A stretch of DNA of 64,000 nucleotides from Corvus cornix cornix. Taxonomy: Eukaryota; Chordata; Aves; Passeriformes; Corvidae. The DNA is taken from contig NC_047056.1 of NCBI RefSeq assembly GCF_000738735.6, positions 70,911,106-70,975,105 on the forward strand, given 5' to 3'. Of the stretch, positions 11,224 to 23,018 are shown in pieces; within the stretch, counting starts at the first letter, position 1, and every line of letters starts with the position of its first letter. The notes beneath the pieces are model-generated. The model did not search any database. It saw only the letters and a program-made list of their open reading frames with translations, and was not told where the DNA came from. The translations under genes were made by a program, and so were the position numbers.

Positions 11224-12949
11224 AAATACATAAGAGAAAGAGACAGAAAATGTGAATTTTGCACTGTTTTGGGTCTGAACCCAAAGGTAAGACATCCTGG
11301 TTGCCCTTGTCCTACCCAGTGCCAGCAGGCAGCTTGGTGCACTGCTGTTGCCCTGACTTATCCTTCATCCATTGCTCATGTGAGACATCCACACATGTGA
11401 ACCATACAGCAGCCCTACACATTACTGCAGATGCTTACCTCAGCTCCACAGCCAACATCTGCAGGGGCAAGCCCACAGAAAGAGGTTGTAAGGTCCTCAT
11501 TATCAATGAACACAACACAAATGGTGAAAGTAACCTTTTATTTGCATGTGATATAGAGACATACATACTGCAAACACATGCCACACATCATAAAAGGACA
11601 GGATACTTGGGGGATCGCAGAAGAGAAACATTAGCATCTGCTTCTAATAACCAGCGTAAATAGTACATGCTCCGAGTTTCTCATGGTGTTTCTGAACAGA
11701 ATTCCAGAAGAGCTACACACAAGGCACAGCCAGGCTCATTAACACCACCGGCCATCCGCACACTGCACCAATGGGAACCCAGCCCTGCCTGACCACGCAG
11801 GGCAGAGCTGGTGGGTATGGCTTTGCACCCCACTTCGGCTGGCTCACTGCTGTCCTGCCCATCGCTGCTGCAGGGGCATGTTGTGCCAGTGGCCAGGCTC
11901 ACTCAGGCTTTTGAGAAAGACCCTTCCAATAGAGGTGGAAGGGTGTTCATGGAGCTTGCTGGCTCCAGGTGTCCCACCGCTGGGATATGGGCCCTGTGAG
12001 CCACTGCTGCAAGCAGCATGCAACAAAGCACAACCTGGCACAGAAATGCCAGATTCCTGGAATTACTATGCTAAGCACAACACGAAAATGCGCAGAGCAT
12101 TGCTGTCCAGGCAACACTCACAAACTAAATCTTCTGTAGATTAGGACAAGTTCTGGAGAAATGAGAAAGAATGCAGCCAGCTAAGTAAAGACAGGTGTGC
12201 GGCTCTGCTGCCTGGCGTGTAAGAACAGAAACGACTGTGGGATGAGATGAAAGCCTTGCTGTGAGCACAGGTTGGCCCATGGAGGCATGGTTGTAACTGC
12301 ACGTACACAGTGCCGTACAGCAAAACACAGACCAAACATCCCCAGTGCAAACACCAAGGGTAGTTATGGAACTAGCTGGAAATTCATGTATCTACACCAG
12401 TTGCCTTGCAGTTACCTCTGGCTTCTAGCTCAGCCCTTCCATCATAAGACAATTATTTTAACTCTCTTAAACATCTCACTAAATAGTCTAGGTTTATTTC
12501 ACTCATTTGATTGATTTATGGGTAAAAAAACCCCAACAAACCTGAAACTTTAGTCCTGTACAGCTTATGACCAAAATTATCACATCTAGGATTAGTATAC
12601 TTGCCACAATAATGGAATCCATTTTCAGAATATCAAGATTTCCTCTGAGCTACATCTGTTAGCGATATGGCAAGTTTTTCTTGTCCCTGTCACATCGAAG
12701 AAACTTGTAAGGAAGGAAGGAAGAATGCTATATGCTATGTGCTATGCTGGGCCATGGTTTTCTCCTAGCAGCAATATTTACAGCATGTCCTGGACTGGAC
12801 TGCCCACCAGCGATGTTCACAACTGGTGGCCCACCAACTTTTAAGTGCTCTGAACCTCTTTGACATGCAGCCTGTTTTTAATGGGTGGGATAGCTTTTAC
12901 TGATGTGTTTGCTTCATGAAACATTCAATTAGCCAGATTCATCATCAGC

Positions 12950-15000
12950 ATATTTGCTCGTCCTGCCTTTGTGTTGGGTGCTTCATCAAGCTTTACCTCA
13001 TGCGCACAGTTTGCCATCTGCTTGTAGGTTGTTCAGAGACTGTGTGAAGATTCTCTCTCTCTGAGAAAATGTGTGCTGGCCCATTGAAGTATTTGCTAGT
13101 GATGCAATGGCAGCTGTTATCATCACGTCATATGTGTGCGGGTGGTTGCAATACATGGTATATAGGTTGTCAAAATTTGCCAGGAAGATGTGTTTTTGAT
13201 TGTGGTATTGTGTGCATGTGTGGTACTGCTGGAGCAGCACGCATAGGACTTGGAATATTACATGAGTACTATGCGTGAGTGCTATATAAACCACATACCA
13301 GAGTGGTTACATGCTGTATTGGGTGACAGTAACACCATATTCACACAGCTTTTTCACATATCTCTTTATCAGCTGCCCATTTTTGAATATTCCTTGGGGC
13401 CCTGGTTGTTTCCATGTGTGTGCTGGGCAGTGGACTTCACCGAGAGCACTCTCACACTTGGAAACCGACTTTTCCTTGCCAGCACTTTTCTGGCTCTGGG
13501 TGCCAGCAGTTCGGGCTCTGTGGGACAATGGTTCATTTCCAATGTCTGTCAGGATGTTTATGCTGTTTATGTGTAGGCCTTTGTCACCTGGTATTAATTG
13601 GATTGTGCCCTCTCTGCCTTTGAAGGCACAGAAGGCTTCAAACTCCTTTTTTATTACACATGGTGCTGTGGCCTGTAATACTAATCAACTACATTTGGAA
13701 ACACTATGTTGTAAATAGGGGATATGCAGCACCCCACTGCATCTTTGGAGATCAAATGGTCTCATGGTGGCTGAGGACTTGCCTGCAGTTAATGACCTTC
13801 TTTAGCTCAGAAACCTGTCTGCTGCACTTTTGCACCAAGATGCCAATAGCTAAACCTGAGGTAGCCTGTAGTTACCACAAATTTAATTTGGTTTCCTTCC
13901 CTCCTGGTTATGCAGAACTGTTGATCGCTCAGATGGCCTGGATTGTTGCTTTGCAAGCAGATAACTGTTTGTCATGGCATGCACTGTTTATGCTGTATAC
14001 TCTGCTTTATTTCTTCTCATCTGGAAAGGCAAATATTTACCTCTAGTGGGTATTGAAGATGAGGTTTAGAATCCTGCTTCCACTTAACCAGGCCAGACAC
14101 TGTAAATCCATGGTCCTATTAGTAAGAATCTCTTTGGCAAAGGTACCCAACGCAGTGAGAAGGGTCCCAACGGCACTAATGAATAGATAGTGCTCTATCT
14201 CTACTCTGGTGTTTTGCCAGGTGATGACTGAGCTGATAAGGAATTCTGCACATTGTTGCAGTGCCTGGCCTCCTCTCATCCTGCCTGATAGATGAGTTGA
14301 ACATCACATACTGAAGCATGACCAGCAACATGTCCTTTGATTGCTCACTGAGTTTGCTCCACATGTTTGTGCTTTCCTCTCTTTGGGGTCAAGCAGCCCT
14401 GAGTCACAGCAACCCATGAATGGCATGCTGGTGGGCACTGGCATTTGGAGTGACGTCACTGCTGCCTGTTGGGGCACAGAAGCTTGGGACTGATTAAGTT
14501 TTAACTTTTGAGTCTGGAGCTATATGTGTGGGCTCACAGCTGGGGGCTACAAAGTGCTATATGGAATTGGCACAGAGAAGAAACACACAGATTGCCTGCT
14601 GTCAGGACATCTGTGTCTTTTTATTTTGGGTACATTTAGCACTTATAGTGTTTCACATCTGTCACATATGCAATATGGCACTGACAGTGGTTACCGTTAT
14701 ATTTACATTTTGCCTTGATCACTGTTGTTGTTGTTGTTTACCCTGTCTGCAAAGCCACCTCCTTGGCCGCACACATTTCATTTGTCTGCATCAGGGGTGC
14801 CTGGCACAGAATGTTACCAGCAGTGTGCTTGGTGACACACACATGGCATTAACAACATGGCATTCAGATTGTGTATCACCCCACATCATTTGCATTCTCT
14901 TCACAAATGCCACCTCCCCTGTTCTTTCTGGACCTACATCATCTTGTCCTGCACAGCACTTGCACAGCACAGGATAATTGAAAGACAAGCCTGCAAGAGA
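12950..15000 (-). other. Open-frame-dense block, possible decayed coding DNA
   Basis: Both strands stay open for unusual lengths here. On minus, open segments follow one another with frame changes: 14791-14988, 14176-14364, 14043-14279, 13310-13684 and 12998-13294. The 13310-13684 frame is 125 codons without a stop and encodes a hydrophilic, Lys-rich peptide (it includes EFEAFCAFKGREG and LIKRYVKKLCEYG), whereas the plus frames are hydrophobic. This would fit a decayed gene, transposon or old viral insertion read on minus, but I find no catalytic motif, terminal repeats or family resemblance. It could also reflect only local composition (TG/CA-rich, few TAA/TAG). Confidence 0.22.
14450..14459. 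promoter_or_regulatory. Perfect CRE palindrome
   Basis: GTGACGTCAC contains the full 8 bp cAMP response element TGACGTCA, the consensus for CREB/ATF dimers. It is a CpG-containing site in CpG-poor DNA. Whether it is bound is unknown; no promoter is evident beside it. Confidence 0.4.
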
Positions 15001-15070
15001 CCCTAAGTGGGCTGAAGTGGCTTAATTTGCCCCCTGCTCAAAGTACACCCACAACATAAGCTAGTCTGGA

Positions 15071-15175
15071 CAGACATTTGTCTAATCTAGTCTTTAAAAA
15101 GTCTAAGCTATTCTTAAAAGCTCTCAGTTGCAGCCAATCCAAAATCCCCCTCAGCAATAATTTTCATTCTGCCCA
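15071..15175 (-). mobile_element. Very old CR1-type fragment, antisense
   Basis: The words ACATTTGTCTAATCTAGTCT, CTATTCTTAAAAGCTCTCAG and AAAATCCCCCTCAGCAATAA follow the order of antisense copies of ancient CR1/L3-type LINE 3' regions. Divergence is high, boundaries are soft and the identification is by eye only. Confidence 0.4.
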
Positions 15176-16859
15176 TGTTAATGTTTTGTGTAAACTTTGG
15201 TTGGAAATGCAACTTGTTCTCTGAGATGTCCATATGATTTCAGATTCTGCTGCCGCTAAGTCTGACAGAAATATAATGATCCAGCTCTCACCCTCTTTCC
15301 CAAAATGATTCCTCACTTATTTGCTAGCATCCCTGTCATTTTAGCTCCAATCTGGAATTTGGAGTCACAAAGTTTAACTGATGTAGACATGTTCACCTTG
15401 TGGTTATTTATGTCTTTGCTTCAAAACATGGCCAGGATTGTTCTTCTGCTTGCAAATTCACAGCCTTTATGCCTTCCTTTATACATCTCATGCATTCATG
15501 TTTGTCCTTTCACTGGTCATGGCACATCCCTGACTCTGACTGCTTTGCATACAGATTGGGAATAAAGTATTGCATCTTTATACCACATTGCAGCTACTGC
15601 TGCTCTCCTGGTAGGCTTTTATCTTCACTTTGGCTGTCTTTGATTGCAAGTGGTATGGAGCTTCCTGACGGAATCACCAAGAGAGCCATTGGATCACCTC
15701 TTAATTGCCAATGCTAAGGCTGGATGGGCCTGATGGAAAAGATTAAAAGCTGCAGTGTTTGTTCTGAGGAAAGAAATGAATCTCTAATGGGAGTGGAAAT
15801 TTGCCATTTTGCTAGAGCTGTTAGGAAAACGAGGGGAACAAGAGGATGAGATTCCTGGAGCCAAATCCATCCGGAATATATCACATCACAAGCTTTTTCT
15901 TGAGACAGAATTACTTCGTTATTATTTTTTAATTAAACCATTCTTAAAAATAATCCTTACTTTTAAATCACAAGTCAAAAATGCAAATGCGAACCCTGGG
16001 AACTCAGAAGTCTCAGGCTACACAAATTTCTCTCATCCCTTCTATAGAAAGAACAAAAGATAAATACACAAGGAATCTCTGTTAAGGATAAGTTTTAATG
16101 ATCATCTGCAACTTATTATTCCATAATACATGCCATTAATAAACTGAATTACCCCCAAAAGTCTGTCCTGCGAGCAGTGCTGTATTTCCTGCATCTGCTG
16201 CGTCTGTTTTATCACATCTCTGCATCCACCTTAAAGCATTGTGCAACATGTTAAAAAGGATTCCAGCACAAAGCAATCACAACTCAGGTATATAGTATCT
16301 GAATCTTTTGTCTTCTTCCTTTGTGGCTTTTTATTTCACTTTTTACTGCTTCTGTGTGTGAGGAATAGCTTCCAACTGCAAAAAGTTCAGTCTACCAGCT
16401 TTCCTCTCTCTGACTGAAAATCTTTGTCTGAAATTTGGGTTCAAAACATTAAAACTCACCCTAGTTAATGGTAGAGTCACCAATAGATTCAAGCTGTCAC
16501 ATGGATTACTTTGTTCTGAGAGTTCTACTTCAAGGCCACGGAAGTTAATAGGATACTTTTCACTGCCTGCAGTGAAAACTATCCTGGGCCTATATTCATG
16601 CATAATTAGTGAGTGGGAGATGAAAGGACTGTGTTACCTTCCAATCCCACATTTTTAGTGGACTGTTTTCCCTACCCATGTGGCTGCAAGATTCTCATTC
16701 CAATCTGTCCTTATCTTGATTTGGGAAAAAAATCCTTCTCATAATGGTTTCATTATGCTAAGGTATGTACCTCTTCACAGAATTAAATTAACCTCTGTCC
16801 TGTTCAGATATACTGTTATCATCATTACTATTAAATTAGTTGCTCTGAAGCAACTGCAG
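15176..16859. other. Unique sequence, no gene seen
   Basis: Nothing recognised. Short frames on both strands lack motifs. Confidence 0.5.
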
Positions 16860-17009
16860 ACAAGACATCAAGCCAGTCCCCCCTGGCCGCATTCCACAGA
16901 GCGAGCTGCAGCACACAGTTCCAGTGAATGTACTGGAAATGCACCGCTGCAGACTGGGAAGCCCAGCCTGCCTCCCCTCCCTGTATCCTCGCAGCTGTCT
17001 TTCAAGCCG
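16860..17009 (+). other. Candidate exon, 150 bp, G+C-rich island
   Basis: A G+C-rich segment with at least five CpGs stands out sharply from A+T-rich flanks. ACTGCAG precedes it (weak pyrimidine tract) and CCG|GTAAGC is a strong donor. It is exactly 50 codons with phase 0 at both ends in the frame that is open from 16680 to 17120. The peptide is Ser/Pro-rich (it includes PPWPHSTERAAAHSSSEC and PSLPPLPVSSQLSFKP), as in disordered regions of signalling or scaffold proteins. A second frame is also open. I cannot name a gene. The composition jump and the good donor make this the best exon candidate in the window. Confidence 0.32.
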
Positions 17010-20000
17010 GTAAGCTGCTTTCTCAGTGAAGTACTAGAGAGGAGGTCTGGAGGCTTTATGATTACGTGTGAGAGAATCCAGAGGTCTCAGTTTTCTCTTG
17101 TGTCCCTGGCTGTGAGCTGATTCCTCTGTTCCTCATGTATGAAAGGGCTATAAGGTCTTTGCCTCCTTCCCTTCTCCATTTCCCCACTCTGCTGTCTAAC
17201 AGGCACTGTAACTTCACCTTCAATGTACACATAGCTTTCAATATCCATTAAAGTTCCCAATTGTTCTTTATTACATTGGTAATTTTATGATCTACTTAAT
17301 GACAAATATTTGTATGATTTTCCTCTATGAAATTGTTGTGTATTTTCTGTCCCTTAATTATGTAATCATGAATGATTTGATATAGATAATGTTTGATTCA
17401 TTTAGAAAAAGTCTATGCCTTGTCATTAATGTTATTATAGTGCCATAACGTGTACTTATAATCTTACGCAAGTCTTACTGTGGGCTTTGTTGGACTGAGA
17501 GCAACTGAACTCCCATTCTTGGCTTTTTAAGGCTTTTTCTTAGAAAACTGGCATTCTCACCAGCAAAAAAATCTGGGCAGAGACTGAGACTTTTATTGTA
17601 AAAGAAGCACGATGAAAAGAAATATGCTTTATAAGTGCAAAAAGCCATGACAGAATCCTGAATGTGCAAAAATTAAGTAAGGCTAAGAAATAAGTCTATG
17701 TATTTATGACAAATATATATGCATACGTGTGTATGTAAAGCCAGTCTCTTTTTCAAGGACAGGTAATGATTTCATGATGTGGACAGTTGACTTCATTACA
17801 ATTAGACATATGGTTTCATAAATTCCATACTTACTGTGGGGTATTCAAATTTTAATGCCACACACTGTTCTAAACTTATTGTGAAGAGAAATACCAGCTG
17901 ATGATGAGAAGCAGAGCTAGGAGTGCTAGATCCCACCAAACTTTGCCAGGATACAGATAGGTGAAGCCATCAAACAATCACCAGAACTTTGCAGCAGACA
18001 CTGTAGTGTGGAATCTTCTTGGCTGCTCTTCAGCTCTGGTGGCTTGGTACCATTTTTGCATGGTGGATCAGCCATTTGATATGAAACATCTATGCCTTTG
18101 CTTACTAGCAAAATGAAAAAATGTAATTAAAATTACAAAATTCAAGAGGCCAGGATTTTGCCCAGAATGTTTAGGTCTCCTTATTCTGAAATGAAAGACA
18201 CATTTTTAAACTTAATTTATAAAGATGCCTACCATAAAACTTGCTTGTATGTATAGTAGTGTTACTAATCAGCTTTTCAAGATGTATACCTTTATAATGA
18301 TTCCTTTTCTATTCACAGAGTAATAATATAGTAGATGACTGCATTTTTGAGCAAATGAGAAGTGGATTTGAGTTTCAAGTATGCTCTTAGGTCTTAATTT
18401 GTATTCTTGCTCATTGCTGGCATTTGTCTGAGGTCTGTGCTGGCATCAGTGTGATAATATAAAATACCCAGAATGGCTCTAACCGCAGCAGAGCTGCTTA
18501 TACCTATAAACATATATTCTCAAATACACTGTTTTAATCCACAATGGAGCTCATCTGAGGCATGTCAGTTCCCTGTTCTATAGTTCTGTTGTGTTACTTT
18601 TGAGCTACAAATGTCTAGCTTTAGAGGACTTTAATTAAGTAGCCAAGACATGGTTAAACCTCAGTGCATTGGGTTACAACAAATGTCAGTTTTTAAAATT
18701 TATCATCTATTTCTGCTTGGGGAAATGCAGTAAAAACAATGTGAATTTTTAACTGTACTCCAAATACCTGGTTTCCACTGAACTATACTTTTAGCAGAGA
18801 ACTATTGCTGACACTCTGGCTTGGAAACATGGGGTGTAGAGGCTTCAAGAGGCAGCCACAAGTTGAAAAAATGTATACAAGGGCTTGGATCTGTATAAGA
18901 GTTCATGGTAGCAGCCTCCAATACTGACTACATTTAGTATAATATTTATTTAGTGAATATGTTAAATGAGTCACAAGTTTTTTAGCTAGACTTCCCCAGA
19001 ACTTTCATTTTGCAGTTGACTGTGACCCTGCAAACACTGATTCATGTGCGTGGCAGCGATCAAGAGCACCCACAATATGAGAAATGAAGCATGTGTGTAC
19101 CTTTGCACAGGGTCAGGGCCACAGAGGTGGGTGATACTGATTTCAGGCTTTTGACCCTAAACAAAACATTCCTTGTTTTTAACAGCTTACTTTTCTTTCT
19201 TAATCTGTAAAGCAGTCTTTGGCTGGTGACAGCTGTGAGAATTCTGAAGTCCATAATGTACCACGGGGACCTATTCTGATTTCTGTTGCCTTGTAATACA
19301 CTTAGAGCAGCACATGGAAGGTGAATAGTGAGAATTTTCTGTTGGTGAAAAGAAACAGAGTCATGCAGAGGAAGGAGACCCAAGAGAGCCAACCTCAGAG
19401 GAGAGGTCTCATTTTGTTCCAGCAGTTCCTTCACGATTCTGTGAGCATTTTCCCCCACTCAGTTGCAGTTTTACCAGCTTTACATTGCTCCCCTGCAGAC
19501 CTAGCTGGTCCCATGGCCTGTATTCCATTCCCAGCATTTGGGAAGGCCTGTGACAGAGCTACAAAACTCTCCTATCTGAAAGGGATTCAGATATTGTGAA
19601 GTGCTCAGAGGTGTTCCTCTGTGGTTCCAATTTGGTTTTCACCCCTAAGCATGACTTAACAGAATTAGTTATGTTAGGTGTATTTGATGTAAAGTAGTCA
19701 ACCCTTTTAGCTGGTAGAGGGAAGGGAGAGACTTCACTGAGGTTTTTAATTTACTAGAAATTTGTATTAGAAAGTGAAAACCAGACCCCACATTGATGAA
19801 ACTATTTAAAACAGAAAAAGTATGCAGTCCAAAGTTCACACTGTCTGCCTCCTACTCACAGATACACTCATATTTGGAGCAGATAGAGGAATAATCCTTT
19901 AGGACTTACTGGGATTCCCTTTACGGCAAGAAAAATATTCTCGGAATAATAACAAAGTATCTGGGCAGAGCTATAAGGCTTCCTACTGAAATTGTTGGAG

Positions 20001-22995
20001 AAGGGTTTCCCCAGATCTGTGGATGAAACCTGGAAGATGATAATTGCTCACGAAACTCCTGCGCCTGTTTTCTGGGACAACAGCTTATACATTTCTTTAC
20101 CAGCAAAATGCCCTTGTGCCAACTCTGACCTGTTCCTCACATTGCAAACTCTTTGTGTGAACAGCCTTGAGAGCCCCCCCCGTTCGCTGGGCTGTTGAGG
20201 GGGGCTTGGACAGGGTTCCTTAAGCTGCCTTTCCAGATTACATTTCCTTACTGTAGATAGAGCCCTCCATGGTTGAAGATGAGAATATGATTTACTCTAA
20301 AACCCCTGTATCAGCCATGCCTCCATGGAGTCTAAGATTAAGAGACAAATAATATGCATGCCTTTCCAGTCCAGTCAACAGAGAAAAGTCGTCACAAAGT
20401 CAATTCTTCCACCTGGAGGAGGAATAATTCCATCCAGTGCTCTCGCTTAGATATCTGCTTCGATATCTGCTTCTTGTCAGGAATCACCTGTCCAACTTCA
20501 GACATCTCTACCTGTCTAAATCAGAGATGATTATCCAGACTGCCTTTATAATCCCACCCTAAGATCAATATCTAAAATTATTGGGCTGTACTAGGGCCTC
20601 TGGAGTCTCCTCTCTTTTCCCATTGACTATTACATGACTAGTGTTAGAGTAAGAAACTCATTTTGAGATATTTTAACTGAGTTAAGATAAACAACACCCC
20701 TTCAGTAAACTATCTGAGTACAGCCCTGTCTTATTTTGGTGAATTGTATTACACACCTCTAGAATTAAGCAGACTCTACTTTAGGAGCACCTCATTACTT
20801 TCTTGCATTTAAGTGCTGAACTGGTCCATTTTACTCAACATGAAAAAAAGTAAGTGGTCTGAGAACAAGACTGCATGTCTAGAAAAGACAAATTCCTCTG
20901 TGTAATGGAATAGTAGGTACAGTACTGCACTTTAGTCAGCAACCATATCTTCATTCCCTGACACAAAAGCATCAGCAATGCAGAGAACAGTGCAAGTTTG
21001 AATAATGTGTCCAAAATCAGTGACAGCACTGAAGTGTGACCCTGGGCAGATATTTTTCATCGGTCTTGTTTGTGACCAGTCAGAATGGGAAATCACCTCT
21101 GTAACTCAGCAGCATAGATTTACATTTGCAAATGAAATGGTAGGAGAATTGAAAGCTTTGAAAGCTCTACAAGAGTCCAAATACCACCAGGGTTCTTAAC
21201 ATATCTGAGAGGGAGGGTCACCTTCAGCCTTGAACACACTAAGTATAGACAAGAAGTACATAAGCAGTCAAAGATAACACCACTTCATGTCAAGAGCTGC
21301 TATCCAGCCCCACAAAGGAATTTGAACAACTGCTAACGATTTCTAAAGTCTGCACTTGATTACTGCAGGACTTCAGATATCCCCTCCAAATATTTATGAT
21401 CTTTCACTACAAATCAGTGGTTTGAAAACACCTAAAAATAATGCTGTAAAAACTCTTCCAAGCATCTTAGTAATAGAATTATTATTAGATTTGTTTCTGT
21501 TTTACAGATACATTCCTTGGCTCCAGCTATGTGTTTCAACACACTCTCCTTACATCAAGGGCTCTTCAGGGCTTTTTCTATATGTGCTGAAAGACACTTC
21601 TTTACCTGAGGCTACTCTGCTAACTTCTTGGAGCATAAAGTATCTCAGGATAATTTAACCACGTGAGGCACAGTCAGAAGATTTGGCAGATTTTCTCAGG
21701 CATTTGGAGTTAACCAATAATAACATCCCTGCTCCTAATCCTCCAGATTTCTTCTAAGTTCTGCTTCTATTTGTTCTTAGTGAAAAGCATGGCATTATCT
21801 TATTACAGCAATTTGATTTTCATTATCTAAGTAGGCTGCTGTGTCAGCAAAAAGCAGCAATTTGGAAAGGATGGAAAAGACTGCGAGTCATGGATGAATG
21901 AGTGATTGGTGGAGAAAAAAAGAAGATAGAAGAGGGTATGTTGAGTGATTGAGTGATCTTGGGAAAATAAGGTGAGGCCTGTGGTAATCAGTTCAGAAAT
22001 ATGGTTCTTTGTTTATATGATTAAGTAGGGGAAGCCTGCACATATAACCTGTGCTTAGATGGCATAAGTTCAGCCAGAAGTGTGCTGTACAACAGCTTGT
22101 ATAGAAGAAGCTGGAGTACTGAGATGACTACAAGGTCCTGCCTAAATCATTTGACAAGAAAAGCTACCTGGTAAGAAATCACCTGCCACCAAGTTCTATT
22201 TCAAAATATGCTTTTGAGATGCAATTCCTTTACCACAAGAAGAGGCCTGTAATGTAGAGAAAATCAATCTGCAACTTATGAACCTTCATTTAGTTATGCT
22301 GCAGGCATCCCTTTGGAGATACAAGGTTTCAAGAGATGATATATGAATTGGTATGGGCATGGAGTACAGCATGCTCTTGTTGGTATCTAATTAGCTCCAG
22401 TTTAACCAAGTTTCTGGGCTGAGTGTCTTTAACATTTCAAATCTATTGTATATCTTTTCCTGTGTACAATCCAATGTTCACTGAAGGCACTGGGGCCACG
22501 TCTACTGCAGTAAATAAGATAAATCAAGGAATTTTCCCTGGTTCTGATGTCAAGTTCTGATAGTACAGCATATATCCGTATTTCTCAGCTCTCTTCTTCT
22601 TCCAGAAGGACAGAGCCACCAGAACCAAATTGCCATTGGGAATGACAACCCATGGGTCTGCTCCCTGAATGCTGCCTGGATAGTGTCAGGGAGAGCTGGC
22701 ACCAGACTTTGAGGCATGCTAAAAGTATGTGGGATAGTCTTGTGCCAGTAAACTTCCCTGTTTATTAATACAGGTACAGTCTGAGAGTCTTTTGATTGGC
22801 ATCAGTAGACTACAAGTGGGTGAAAATGAGCCATCTCCTCTGATGGATTTATAATCCTTTGAGATTCCCAGGGCATGTTGCTTTCGGGTAAGAGACCTCC
22901 ATCTTAAAAGAGAAAAAGAAATTTAAAAGCTGCTTTGGGCATTTTGCCAGCTGCACAGCAACATCTGGTTGGCATTCAGAGGCTTCAGGGGCAGC
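17010..22995. other. Unique A+T-rich sequence, no gene seen
   Basis: No gene recognised. It holds the hairpin at 20172-20206 and a 12 bp unit, GATATCTGCTTC, repeated twice in tandem at 20450-20473. Open frames are short and without motifs. Confidence 0.5.
20172..20206. repeat. C8/G6 hairpin
   Basis: AGCCCCCC (20172-20179) is complementary to GGGGGGCT (20199-20206) across a 19-nt loop. In the surrounding A+T-rich DNA this makes a short, very stable stem. I see no downstream T run of the kind a Pol III terminator would give. Confidence 0.7.
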
Positions 22996-23018
22996 TAATC
23001 CTACTCTGAGTAGGATTA
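22996..23018. repeat. Perfect 11+1+11 bp palindrome
   Basis: TAATCCTACTC and GAGTAGGATTA are exact reverse complements separated by a single T. The length makes chance unlikely at any given position though possible somewhere in a 64 kb window. It could be a dimeric transcription-factor site or a replication-slippage product. Confidence 0.85.

Larger units (their letters stand above)
8776..12949. other. Unique sequence with microsatellites, no gene seen
   Basis: Apart from the simple repeats listed separately I see no gene. The stretch at about 9660-10000 is very A+T-rich and free of obvious repeats, with an octamer-like ATTTGCAT near 9924, and could be a conserved non-coding element; conservation cannot be judged from one sequence. 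A (GGAA)4 run and GCTAT repeats occur near 12709-12747. Confidence 0.45.

Noticed and set aside
12950..15000. Assignment of the open-frame-dense block to a Harbinger-type transposon or an old viral insertion
   Set aside because: I compared the peptides with these ideas and found no catalytic motif or terminal repeats; only the unnamed block is reported.
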